From the NCBI GenBank assembly GCA_028753945.1, contig JAPNXP010000010.1, positions 5,335,042 to 5,399,041 on the forward strand: DNA of 64,000 nucleotides, in the 5' to 3' direction. Position numbers and translations under genes: made by a program. Positions within the stretch are counted from its first letter, which is position 1. Each line of letters begins with the position of its first letter. Source of the DNA: Hexactinellida sp. DTS-2022. Lineage: Eukaryota; Porifera; Hexactinellida. Under the pieces are notes generated by a model. That model searched no databases and was not told where the DNA came from. It worked only from the letters and a program-made list of their open reading frames with translations. Positions 25,301 through 34,866 of this stretch are shown here, piece by piece.

Positions 25301-26206
25301 GTCAGTTCGTACTTACAGTGGAGTTTCTTTATTAGCAACTCCCCTATTAGAAATAGTTCTTTATTAGCAACCGCTTTTCAGATCCCAAGTGTGACAATAC
25401 GGTTAATTAAATTCCCCTATTATCAACCAGATTTAGTGCCAAACACGGGTTGCTATTAAGCGAACTCCACTGTATAAGGATGAGGAACCTTGCTAATATG
25501 AAGTTATGAACCATGTGTATGACACATTTCAAATTTGATATCTGGTCGACCCGTTGTTCGGATTAGCCAAAGTGTACTGTACTTTCATATTTATGTTTCT
25601 ATAGTCCAAATGAGGTCAGATGGATACTATGAAACACTTGCCGAAGATTGCCAGGAGTATTACACCGTTGCTAGAAACTTCTTTGACTGCCTTCCCCAGG
25701 CTCAATTAATAAAGATCAGCAAAATACATAATCAAGTTTGTTGGGAAAACTTTAAACGAAAAGTTGAAGCCAAATTTCAGACTGTAGAATCGGAAAGCTA
25801 TTCCCTCTCAGAGGGATCTCTCTTAATCAAACCGCTTTTTCACGGATCTTCTACAACAGATCCAATAAAAATAATAGAGAATTCTATTGGGTTTAAAGTA
25901 GAATATTCTCGAGTTGGTTTATGGGGTATTGGTCTCTATTTCGCAGCAAACGCTGCATATTCGCATGCATATTCGTATTTAGTGTCTAAGGAGAGACACG
26001 AACATTCTATGTTTCTAGCTAAGGTATTTGTTGGGAATTCCAAGAAATTGACATGGGACCGTGCCATTCAATCCCCACCCCCTGGCTACCATACTGTGAA
26101 TGGAGTAATACCAGCCTCTGATAGAACCCCTGGCACTAAGGCGTACATTCTGTACGAAGATGGATTAGCTTACCCGAGTTATCTCATTAACTACATATAC
26201 CGATGA
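10393..26206 (+). CDS. Giant sacsin-like protein fused to HEPN and PARP catalytic domains
   Basis: Model: exons 10393..10465, 10527..10553, 11341..11432, 11889..12147, 12353..24781 and 25605..26206. All junctions are GT-AG and phase-matched, giving 4,493 residues. Three sacsin repeats carry Hsp90-like (GHKL) ATPase boxes: EIIQNADDAGAT at residue 65, KELVQNADDA near 1464 with GKFGLGFNTVYHLTD near 1537, and KEFLQNAEDAQAT near 2463 with GKFGLGFNTVYHLTK near 2543. A Pro/Ser/Thr linker (about 3980-4120) precedes a HEPN domain (about 4120-4290, WIRTAQCDLRAAQKLL). The final exon is a PARP10/14-type catalytic domain with LFHGSS (His4373), GLYFAA (Tyr4405) and AYPSYLINY (Leu4487), an H-Y-L set usual for mono-ADP-ribosyltransferases. 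Unlike human sacsin (about 4,580 residues), no ubiquitin-like or J domain is visible. The first repeat's second box is degenerate (GRFGLRFVAVYHIT). Role inferred: chaperone-linked ADP-ribosylation. Confidence 0.8.
11570..11715. repeat. Dispersed repeat inside a sacsin-PARP intron
   Basis: The block ggagcgcgaga...atcttctcctatacc...acattaattt recurs at about 38480..38670 and 49165..49345. It lies in the intron between exons 11341..11432 and 11889..12147. The following 11740..11860 repeats variants of tattcggtt and carries no exon that I can support. Confidence 0.6.
12177..12315. mobile_element. TA-flanked MITE family C, in an intron of the sacsin-PARP gene
   Basis: Ends CAGTAGATGTCG and cggcatccactg are flanked by TA. 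A second copy lies at 57096..57252. It sits within intron 12148..12352. The reading frame of the giant exon happens to stay open through it, so an ORF caller places a false start at 12220, inside transposon DNA. Confidence 0.85.
24838..24943. mobile_element. TA-flanked MITE family B, in the sacsin-to-PARP intron
   Basis: CAGTCAACTTCCCTTAACAG and the inverse taagcggagtcgactg are flanked by TA. It starts 56 bases after the donor at 24782. Confidence 0.8.
25316..25472. mobile_element. TA-flanked MITE family E, in the sacsin-to-PARP intron
   Basis: Ends CAGTGGAGTTTCTTTATTAG and the inverse (cgaactccactg) are flanked by TA. It is the second MITE in the 823-nt intron. The intervening 24950..25290 resembles decayed Helitron-like sequence (acctagtgactagcttcc, gtttacagaataag). 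Confidence 0.75.
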
Positions 26207-26799
26207 ATTTAGATAACTTATATCTAAAATAGATCCTGCTTTCATCTCGTCAGTTAATTAGTTATTCTTGTGGTTTTACCGAATACGTCATTTTTGTTCT
26301 TTTAAATAGTTCTTTTTCTTTTATTTCTTTTATTTGTACCTCTTTCCCTTTTAATATATTTTAGATATGAAAGCACGATTCGTGTTAATTGGGAGGCCGG
26401 CCTTTGTCTAGAACCAGTGTGCCCCAATCGGTCCGTTTAGATAAGAAGTTAAATTTCTAACATAAGTATTAATCTGAAGCTCAACTCACCGTTCTCATTT
26501 TGAGAGTTACTTTTAATTGGTTCTATTTATTTTAAGAACAATCGTAGATCGGGCAGTAGTTCTGATAAAGTTGAGTCAAATTTTAATTGACGAGCGTCGA
26601 GCAATAGTCTTTCTGACCAACAAGAGGTTATAGAATATATATATAATTAGAGGAAATATTTCAAACTAATTTCAATAATTTTTTAATTAATTAATTAACT
26701 TTAGAAGGTTGGAAAAAAGCTTATACGTAATTGTTACTACGTTATAATATCGTCCTACCATAATCATATTATAAACTGTCAAATTATGATCATATGATC

Positions 26800-26917
26800 A
26801 AAATTTCGCATAGTTAAATTTGACTATTTTATGCCAATTTACGCTATAATTAACAACCCTGAAGTTGTTCAAGTGTGGTTGTCTTCCGCGAAGCGACTTT
26901 ACAATCAAAGCGGGCTA
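26800..26917 (+). mobile_element. Helitron-like 3' end fragment
   Basis: It contains gttaaatttgactattt, ccgcgaagcgac and a CTAG terminus followed by T. This matches the 3' ends of the inverted element at 53441..54275. The flanking 26207..26800 and 26920..27110 are AT-rich with nothing recognised. Confidence 0.45.
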
Positions 26918-27116
26918 GTATTATAATTTCAAAGTCATTTCATTACTGGGTACATACAATTTAGTTGGGCACAGTAAATATTATTAATTATAATGGTAGA
27001 ACATATCTAGTTATAATTTATTCTGCCATTAATTCGAAGAAACTATCTTAGATATTGTGTTTAATATTAATTATAATTCAATAATAAATACGTATCACCA
27101 TAGCGTTCTATACCTA

Positions 27117-27505
27117 AGGCAATGGTAGTCCCCCAATTTTCTGAACCAGGGATTGGTTAGTATGTTCAACTAAATACAGTCGAAGCTGTTTTTTTCTAAC
27201 CAATTATTTGTATGGAAATAAAGTAAGAAGAATCCGATAGTTAGAGTAAACCGATTTAAAATAAAACAAAATTGAAATTTCTTACACATTTAGAACAAAT
27301 TAGTTAGAAAAAACGATTAGTTAGAAAAACCCAGTGCTTCAAAAACCGGTTTCGACTGTACGTATATGCAATTCAATTAGTATTCAAAAAATAAACTAGG
27401 GTGCTTCTACTTAATTAATTGTTTTATAAAATAAATCAATTGCATATATTTACAGTAGTTGAATATACTAACCAATCCCTGATCCAGAAAATTGAGTGAC
27501 TGCCT
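27117..27505. mobile_element. Inverted-repeat element AAGGCA...TGCCTT with nested MITE
   Basis: Terminal inverted repeats of about 50 bp (containing ccaattttctgaaccaggga and its inverse) are flanked by TA. Inside at 27177..27358 is a separate TA-flanked MITE with ends CAGTCGAAGC and gtttcgactg, so one element jumped into another. Confidence 0.7.
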
Positions 27506-27515
27506 TATGTATACA

Positions 27516-27626
27516 CAGGGGCGTCCTGGCCAGGGGGGGCCCTTATCAAACTAGGAGACTAAATTAGGAACCCCAAGGGGGGCTCAGCGGGGATTCCCCC
27601 TGGCTTGTATGGCCAAGACGCCCCTG
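27516..27626. mobile_element. Short hAT-like MITE
   Basis: Inverted ends CAGGGGCGTCCTGGCCA and ggccaagacgcccctg enclose a G-rich core. No convincing 8-bp duplication is seen. Confidence 0.5.
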
Positions 27627-27689
27627 GCTTTAGGATCTCTCCCTCCAGTGTCGTGTTCGGAGAGTAGATCGTTAAAAATGTGATTTCTC

Positions 27690-28092
27690 CTTGCGTCACA
27701 ACAATTGGGGTTCGGTACACCACTAGGAGCTAAGGCAGCAATACATCCAGCTGATACCTGATGCCGAATACACGTATCCTTTTGAAGCTGGACTTCAAGA
27801 ATGCCTTTAACAGCATCCGTAGAGACAAAATGCTGATATCTTTGAGGGATAAAATCCGAAACAATTCCCTTTCCTATATACTCTAACTATTCAGAACAAC
27901 CCACCTATTTTGGGAAGACAGATATCTGGAATAGGGGGACCCTCTGGGACCTTTCTTGTTCTGTTTATCCATCCACCATATTGCATGAAAAATCTAAAAT
28001 ATGAGCTATGCCTACTTTATTTAGATGACTGGATGGTAGGTGGCGAAGCTAAGTTCTTGCATCTGACCTATCAACCAACGAAGCGAGTTTGA
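27690..28092 (+). mobile_element. Non-LTR retrotransposon (LINE) reverse-transcriptase remnant
   Basis: Stretches read LGFGTPLGAKAAIH, LDFKNAFNSIRRDKML and LLYLDDWMVGG, in that order over 400 bp. These match the start of the RT palm, its first catalytic Asp block and the YLDD box as seen in non-LTR elements. The reading is broken and only the palm region remains, so it is a dead fragment. No poly-A tail or target duplication was seen. From 28093 to 28417 nothing is recognised apart from the 5' flank of the next gene. Confidence 0.6.
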
Positions 28093-28417
28093 ATAGTGAA
28101 AGTTATTCTACACATCCAGCATAAGTAATTTCAGAGCAATTATTCATTATTTTGAAAAAAGCAACATTTTGGTCATTGCCACATGAGTTTCCAATAAAAG
28201 CTAATCAATGATTTCCAATAATCCAACTATTATGATTACATTACAAGATAGCATACACAACCACAACACATAAGGATGGTATAATTCCCCACAGACAACC
28301 ACCTACACAACTGAGATAGCTAATACAGTATGTCTGTGGTCACTGTAGACTCTAGGCACTGAACTAGTGTGCAATCTGAATAAATTGCACACATAACTTT
28401 ATACATACTAGTTCAAC

Positions 28418-29704
28418 ATGGCAACCGAATCAGCTAATGGGAATGCGGCCCTGGGGCCTGCTAGCTTGGTTCCAGTTAGCAACAAGTTGCAGGACAGAAT
28501 GAATGCTCTGAGAGAGGTCATTGATAGGCATAAGAGGGAGGTGTTGAGGGTGAGTGGGGAAATGAAACAGCTGATCGAAGCCAGGACACAGCTGGTACTC
28601 CGGGAGCTGGAGGGCATATGGGACCAGGCGAATACCAGAATGAACAACAAGAGGGAAGAAGTGAACAGAAAGATCAAAGAGATAAACGAACAGAAGAAAA
28701 AAATGGAAGATTTATTCAAAGACTTGTGTCCATCACTGAGCCCATTCGGGGAAATAGATAAAGCTATCAACTCCGTGAGAAGAGAGATGGATACATATAT
28801 TCCTTATGTTAAGCTCAGCTGGAGAGCTAGCGAGCTGCGGGAGAGCATACAGAGACTGTGTGCTTGCGAACAGCTCAACGTAGCGTACAGGGAAGATACC
28901 AATGTTAGACTCAAGTGGGGTACATGTGGTAGAGGGACGGGAGATAAGGAACTGAGGACTCCATGGGGTATAGCTATAGATTCTATGAATAGTAGAATAT
29001 TTGTAGCTGATGGGGGTAATAACAGAATACAGATATTCTCTCTTAATGGAGACTGGCTTCAATCTCTGAAAGATGAGCAAATGAAACAACCAGAAAACAT
29101 CAATTTTATACACAATTCAGTGTTTGCTCAGTGCAGCAAAACTATTGTGAAATTCAATAAAACTAGTTTGGCAAGAGAATCTCACAAATCTTATAGTTAT
29201 TCCCTATCAGGAATCTGCACAGACGATACTAGTGTATATGTGGGTGCTTACAACAGAATGGAGCTAATAGTGCTAACTCATGAATTAATTGAAGAGAGAC
29301 GCATGTCTCTAACCACTCAGTACAAACAAGGAGATACTCGTATCAGCGATATCTCACTAGCCAGAGAAGAGTTCTATGTTCTGCTATATGGATCAGAATA
29401 TCCAATTCAATCCTTCTCCAAACAAGGCACTCTAAACAGATGCATTATTCACAGAGAGTTGTTGTCGGATGATGTTTATTGTTTCTGTTTAGATCAACAA
29501 CTGAACATACTGGTAGCAGATGGAGGTAGCAAACAAGTCAAGATAATCTCACAAGAAGGAAAACTGATAACTCAATTCGGGAAAGAAGGATCTGAGAAAG
29601 GAGAGTTCACTAATCTATCAGGAATAGCCGTTGATGACACAAGTAATATTATAACAACAGATAGGAAGGTCAATTACAGACTACAGATATTCTCTCCAGA
29701 GTGA
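28418..29704 (+). CDS. Coiled-coil/NHL-repeat protein, TRIM-like without RING
   Basis: This intronless ORF encodes 428 residues. Residues about 20-110 are rich in charged heptads (KREVLRVSGEMKQLIEA, KREEVNRKIKEINEQKKK) and should form a coiled coil. From about residue 165 to the end lie NHL-type beta-propeller blades, for example TPWGIAIDSMNSRIFVADGG and a C-terminal blade ending YRLQIFSPE. Central blades are degenerate. RING and B-box fingers found in TRIM-NHL proteins are absent, so no ubiquitin ligase activity is claimed. Role inferred: protein or RNA binding scaffold. A protein of the same architecture is encoded at 40017..41270. The ATG is the first in frame and begins the MATES leader. 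Confidence 0.8.
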   Translation: MATESANGNAALGPASLVPVSNKLQDRMNALREVIDRHKREVLRVSGEMKQLIEARTQLVLRELEGIWDQANTRMNNKREEVNRKIKEINEQKKKMEDLFKDLCPSLSPFGEIDKAINSVRREMDTYIPYVKLSWRASELRESIQRLCACEQLNVAYREDTNVRLKWGTCGRGTGDKELRTPWGIAIDSMNSRIFVADGGNNRIQIFSLNGDWLQSLKDEQMKQPENINFIHNSVFAQCSKTIVKFNKTSLARESHKSYSYSLSGICTDDTSVYVGAYNRMELIVLTHELIEERRMSLTTQYKQGDTRISDISLAREEFYVLLYGSEYPIQSFSKQGTLNRCIIHRELLSDDVYCFCLDQQLNILVADGGSKQVKIISQEGKLITQFGKEGSEKGEFTNLSGIAVDDTSNIITTDRKVNYRLQIFSPE

Positions 29705-29759
29705 GATGAGAGAGATCTCCCATAGAACTGACTAAATATTAACATTTCTGTCTTAATTA

Positions 29760-30161
29760 ATGCTAATATTTCCAAAGTTTTGCAATTTATAATTCAAATT
29801 TTGGCTATTTGGTATTTATGTTATATCTCACCATATTACTGATTAATATTAAATTCAACCAAGTGACTAGCTTCTAAAGGGTATTATAGGTAGAGAAGCA
29901 CGCTAATTAAAATTTCAAATTTTAATACTCGTAGTGTTGTTGTGGGGCTTTACAAAATAGCAACCAAGTTATTATGTATTAGAATTCACATAGAAAGTAG
30001 TAGTAAATGTATTTGCTGAAAATGATTTGTATAGTCACACGAATATTGTTTGTTGTTCTTGTCTTGAAATAACTAGTAATAACAAATAAGTTAATGAACA
30101 AACCAAACCGAGTAGTGGTTGAGTGATCCGTCGCGAAGAGACCGTGACCAAAGGGCTAGTT
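29760..30161 (+). mobile_element. Degenerate Helitron-like copy ending in CTAG
   Basis: The 3' portion reads gtgatccgtcgcgaagagacc..aaagggCTAG followed by T, the plus-strand form of the hairpin end seen at 5336 and 42014. Upstream sequence retains a diverged actagcttctaaagggtatt unit. From 30162 to 30978 there is AT-rich sequence with a GC-richer patch at 30400..30690 in which no RNA gene or exon was recognised. Confidence 0.45.
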
Positions 30162-30978
30162 TAATAAGATATACGTAGTCGTAGTCTGATAAAGAAAACA
30201 TTTACTCACAAAAGTTAATCTCACAATGAAAACCTGAACTATTGTTTAGCCAAAAATTGATTATACACATGTAGAGTTAGAAGTACATCCACATAAATGA
30301 TTGGCCTTTTCCAATGAAATAGTCAACTTAGCGTGATGAGAATTTGCCATAAGTCTACTTGAAGCCTGCACATGAAATCCGTGTGCTTCTAGTGCCCAAC
30401 ACAAACCAACTCTCGGCTAAGCCTTCGGGGCCTATGGCACAATGTGGTGGCCTATTTTAAGATGGACCTGAGAAAGCATCCCCATCAGCCCCCACCTTAA
30501 TGTGGCCCTGAGTCTGGTCAACATTCGCTAATTGCAACAAACAAACTATTCCCTAGTTATTACAAAAGTTCCCAGATTCCGTTAGTATTTACTTGAGGGA
30601 GGCCCGTAGGCCGTAGCAGAGTGATGCTCTCCGGAATGTGTGTACTTCTGTCGGGAGCAGAACCCGAACAGACAATCTATGCTAACACGCTGTATCTAAC
30701 TTAGGGCTAGAATCCTAACTAGGGCTTTAGCCAGTATACATATGATTAATAAATGTCTTTTAAACTTTGGTTTAGCATTCTAAGCTAAAATTTCCACGCT
30801 TTTGAATACTTTTTAACCCATTTTATTTTTATCTCTACATTTTTCTGCTAGAATCTTTTATGGTAGAAAGGTTGACTGAAGCTATATGAAGTGAATAATA
30901 TGTATGGATTCCTTAATTTCTAATAGTGACAAGGATCTATATAAATTCAAATCCCATTAAAACCATTAATAATTCAAA

Positions 30979-33900
30979 ATGGTTTCTATTGAATATACCT
31001 TACTACTAGGCTTACTTATAATACTAAGTGTAACATGGATAATTAATAGAATGTTCAAGAAAAAGAATGTAACAAACGTTAGAATAAGAGATGAACAAAT
31101 CCTAGAACAGTCAATAATAAATGAATCTCCCTTAAATCTTCCTAAACAATATCAAACGCCATTAGAGGGGTACAAGTTGATGAAGAATTTATGGAAAGAA
31201 GACCGTAAACTACATGAGAAAGGTAGAGATTATTGTCAAAAAGAATCTGAAAATAATCTAAAGAACTTAATTGGAATTTATCAACAAATAGTAGATAATC
31301 CAGAAATTCGTGATATTGAAATAAAAAATCCTGTTTTCATTGTCTCATGGTTGAGAACAGGTTCTACACTACTTCACAATCTTGTAACTGTGGATCATAG
31401 GAATTATGCTCCATACCTCTGGGAATTGCTCTATCCCTTACCTCAAAAGTGCAAAGCAAGCGTTATGGAAGATATGGATATCCGTAAGGAACTAGCACAC
31501 CAAGAGATGGAAGAATTCTACAATAGTGGATTCGAAGATTTCAGAAGTATTCATGAGCTCCGTGCAAACTATCCAGATGAATGTTGCCACATTTTTGAGA
31601 GATGTTTTGCTAGCAGACATGTACCAATTATGGGTCAAAATATGCATAATTATACTAAATGGTTCTTGAATCGCATGCAGGTCAAAACGGCCACAAACCA
31701 AAATGGCCACAACCAAAACGGCCACAACCAAAACGGCCACAAACCATAACGGCCACAAACCATAAGGGCCACAAACCATAAGGGCCACAAGCAAAAACGG
31801 CCACAAACCATAACGGCCACAAACCATAACGGCCACAAACCATAACGACCAAACAATAAGTGACTAAGTGACATGATGTAATTCTAAGTCTTTTTGTAAT
31901 ATATGCAAAGTGATTTGTCATAACATGGATAATGTTTGCGAACATACCCAAACAAATATCTATTGAAACAATAAGTGACTAAGTGACACGATGTAACTGT
32001 AGGTCTTTATGTAATTTGTGCAAAGTGATTTGTCATAACATGTATAGTATTTAATGAAGAAATATTCAAATTATGTATTCTTCAATTACGTAATGGCAGA
32101 TAATACACAAAATGGAGCAGTCGTTGATCCTTGCCTTGAATGTGGTCAAACGGTTAGGCCGAGGCAGGAGGCTATTCAATGTGAGGAATGTTCATTCTGG
32201 CAGCATCGGACATGTAAAACAGGCATTACACGTCTCTGTTATCAGAGAGCTGTACGAGGGGAAGAAGAAATAGTCTGGAAATGTGCATCTTGTTTAGAAA
32301 TTAACTATGAATTACATTCTGAAGATTTCAGCATTATCAGTTCACCCAGTGATTTTCCAAACACGTCCTTCGCACATTCTACTAATGAATCCCCTCAAGA
32401 TGTAAGTAATGATCAGTTATTCGATTATTCAGACGAAATCGAGATCCATAATATAACGACCGAAAATACAAACTTTCCAGATTTTATTATTCCAGAAGCT
32501 TTACACGAATCCTCACTAGATGGATCGATTTTGGAGTCTGGTAACACTCAAACTGATGACAACCCAACATTCCGTGTGATTGCTAACTCCTCACAGAAGG
32601 GAAAAGATTTGTTGATAGAAAAGGTTGGGTATTCGTATATAATAAAACTTCGCAGGAACGCAGTGAACTATTGGCGTTGTAGCGTACGTAATAAGTTTTC
32701 CATTTGTCCAGCAACGATTATTCAACGCGGGAATTTGTTTACTCGTGGGGCCAATGATCACAACCATTCTGCAAACCCAGAAGTAAATTTTAAGCCAGAG
32801 GTAAAGCTATCTGTATTCAATAGAGCCAAACGTGAAATATTTACTCCTGCTGCTGAGATTGTTGAAGATGCTCTCATTCCTTATTCAAATAATTTACATC
32901 CTGGGCTTCCAAGTCTTTCTAATCTTGCAAGAGCTGCAAACCGCGCCAGACAGGCTATTCGACCTCAAGATCCCGTTGATTTAGATTTCGAAATTAATAT
33001 GGACTATATTCCTGGAGGATTCTTACGTGGAGACATCAAGGTTGATGGAAGAAGACACCTCATATTTGCTACAGACCAAATGCTGAATATTTTATGCAGG
33101 GCTAAGAGGTGGTATTTGGATGGGACATTTAAAATCGTTAAGGAGCCATTTACCCAGCTATTTTCAATCCATGCTTTTGTAAAATCTGAAAGCTCAATTA
33201 AGCAACTACCATTAGTGTTTGTTCTAATGTCGGGTAAACGCAAAAAGGACTACAGAAAAGTACTCAAGAGGGTATTAGAATGTCTTCCCGGTGCACCAGC
33301 TGTTAAAAGTGCTGTGATGGATTTTGAATCTTCTTTATGGAAAGTCTTCCCAATAGTGTATCCAGGAGTGGAACTTCAAGGTTGTTCCTTTCACTGGACA
33401 CAGGCAGTATGGAGGAAGATCCAACTCTTGGGTTTGCAGCCACTATATTTGAGTAACAATTCAACTCATGATTTTTGCCGAAGATTAATGGCTCTACCAC
33501 TTTTGCCATGTGAGCATATAGAACCTGCTTTCAGAATTCTAGAAGGACGCGTCAGTAATGATATTGAACATCAACTAACAACTTATATAGATAATACATG
33601 GATAACTGGACAGTGGAAACCTAAAGATTGGTCCGTATTTAATCAAACTGTACGTACCAATAACGACGTCGAAGGATGGCATTTAAGAATTAATACTAGA
33701 GCTCGAAGAGGAAAGTTGCAATTTTATGTTCTGATCGAACTTTTACATAAAGAATCTCAGATAATCACTCTACAATTACATCTAGTATCTCAAAATAAAT
33801 TGAAAAGATACCAAAGACTAACTTACACGAGAATGCAAGCTGCAATTTTCACTCTATGGGATAAATATTCACAAGGAAGAGTAACTGTGAGTCAAATGTT

Positions 33901-34866
33901 GCGCGCTTGCTCAAGGCTTAATGGTCCTCAAATATAAAGAATATTAGATGTTGACCCTTCTATTTACGTATTATTTTATAGTAATCAATATAATAAGTCT
34001 GCTATTGAGTGTCATTTTTGTAATTTCCTTATTTAATAAATAATAATTGCTATCACTTCTAATGATTTAAGTAAGGCGTCTTCGTTTGTGGCCGTTTTGG
34101 TTTGTGGCCGTTTTTGCTTGTGGCCCTTATGGTTTGTGGCCGTTTTGGTTTGTGGCCGTTATGGTTTGTGGCCGTTTTGGTTGTGGCCGTTTTGGTTGTG
34201 GCCATTTTGGTTTGTGGCCGTTTTGACTAGAAATCCTTGAATCTGAGCTCTGATCAGATTGATGATATATATTCTCTATACAAGTCTGAATTACAATATT
34301 TAACTTATAATAAAAGGCTTTATGAAGTCAATAGACACGATGGACCCATACAATGGTTTTTAAAAGATGAAACTCATATGTACTTCTTAGAAAATCTATT
34401 AAAAATATTTCCTGATGCAAGAATTATTAATCTGCATCGCGATCCAATTCAAGTACTAGCCTCAACGTTATCTGGATTTTATATCATAATGAAAGTATAT
34501 TATAAACAAGAGGATATTGATGTAGTGAATTTGGGAAGAAAGTGTTTGGAACAAATGTATGTTTGCAAGGAGAGACTATTGAATGTAAGATCTCGTGTCA
34601 AGGAATTGACAGGAAGGGAGGAGTCTGATGTATTTATTGATATTAAATTTGAAGATCTTTGTCTCAATCCGAAAAGTATCGTAATGGATATGTACAGCAA
34701 AATTGAAAAGAGTTTTACAGATACACACTTATTGGAAATGATTACATATCTCATGAATAACCCCAGATACAAACATGGAAAACATAATTATAACATCTCT
34801 GATTTTGGGATAGATGTTGCAGAGGTCCGGGATAAATTTCAAGACTATATTAATTTATTTCTGTAA
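30979..34866 (+). CDS. Membrane sulfotransferase gene split by a MULE transposon
   Basis: The 5' part (30979..31672) encodes an N-terminal membrane anchor (residues about 5-25), then FIVSWLRTGSTLLHNL, the 5'-phosphosulfate-binding loop of PAPS-dependent sulfotransferases. The 3' part (34244..34866) continues with WFLKDETHMYFLENLL and IINLHRDPIQVLAST, the 3'-phosphate-binding region. Family: Sulfotransfer_3-like, probably type II Golgi or ER enzymes transferring sulfate from PAPS. Removing the insertion plus one copy of the 8-bp duplication gives an unbroken 438-residue frame. Alternatively, a GT at 31681 and an AG at 34229..34230 would splice the element out in frame to give 445 residues. Unspliced, translation ends at 31749 after 256 residues. 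Confidence 0.75.
31673..34235 (+). mobile_element. MULE (Mutator-like) DNA transposon, apparently complete
   Basis: It is flanked by the 8-bp direct repeat CTTGAATC (31665..31672 and 34236..34243). The terminal inverted repeats start GTCAAAACGGCCAC a few bases inside each border. They are built of tandem 15-17-bp units of the type ggccacaaaccaaaacggcc: left about 31681..31852, right about 34086..34230. Two diverged direct repeats of about 75-110 bp (31856..31926 and 31968..32043, both with aataagtgactaagtgaca) lie before the transposase gene. The transposase frame is open, so the element may be autonomous. Confidence 0.85.
32054..33937 (+). CDS. MULE transposase with PHD-like and FLYWCH zinc fingers
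   Basis: The 627-residue frame has no breaks. Residues about 27-80 have paired Cys with a Trp-Gln-His core (CLECGQ, CEECSFWQHRTC, WKCASC) like a PHD finger. Residues about 170-240 fit a FLYWCH finger (WRCSVRNKFSICPA, then HNHSANP). The MULE DDE core follows, with WYLDGTFKIVKEPF, SAVMDFESSLWKVFP and GCSFHWTQAVWRKIQ. It would cut and paste the surrounding element by binding its terminal repeats. A second in-frame ATG at 32093 (MADNTQNG) is an equally good start, since the first 13 residues look like leader sequence. The gene is specific to the transposon, not part of the host locus. Confidence 0.85.
   Translation: MKKYSNYVFFNYVMADNTQNGAVVDPCLECGQTVRPRQEAIQCEECSFWQHRTCKTGITRLCYQRAVRGEEEIVWKCASCLEINYELHSEDFSIISSPSDFPNTSFAHSTNESPQDVSNDQLFDYSDEIEIHNITTENTNFPDFIIPEALHESSLDGSILESGNTQTDDNPTFRVIANSSQKGKDLLIEKVGYSYIIKLRRNAVNYWRCSVRNKFSICPATIIQRGNLFTRGANDHNHSANPEVNFKPEVKLSVFNRAKREIFTPAAEIVEDALIPYSNNLHPGLPSLSNLARAANRARQAIRPQDPVDLDFEINMDYIPGGFLRGDIKVDGRRHLIFATDQMLNILCRAKRWYLDGTFKIVKEPFTQLFSIHAFVKSESSIKQLPLVFVLMSGKRKKDYRKVLKRVLECLPGAPAVKSAVMDFESSLWKVFPIVYPGVELQGCSFHWTQAVWRKIQLLGLQPLYLSNNSTHDFCRRLMALPLLPCEHIEPAFRILEGRVSNDIEHQLTTYIDNTWITGQWKPKDWSVFNQTVRTNNDVEGWHLRINTRARRGKLQFYVLIELLHKESQIITLQLHLVSQNKLKRYQRLTYTRMQAAIFTLWDKYSQGRVTVSQMLRACSRLNGPQI

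Noticed and set aside
30400-30700. GC-richer patch as a possible tRNA or SINE
   Set aside because: No cloverleaf or A/B box arrangement could be built by eye.
31492-31951. Trp/Val/Cys-rich repetitive ORFs on the minus strand
   Set aside because: They are translations of the tandem units in the MULE terminal repeat.
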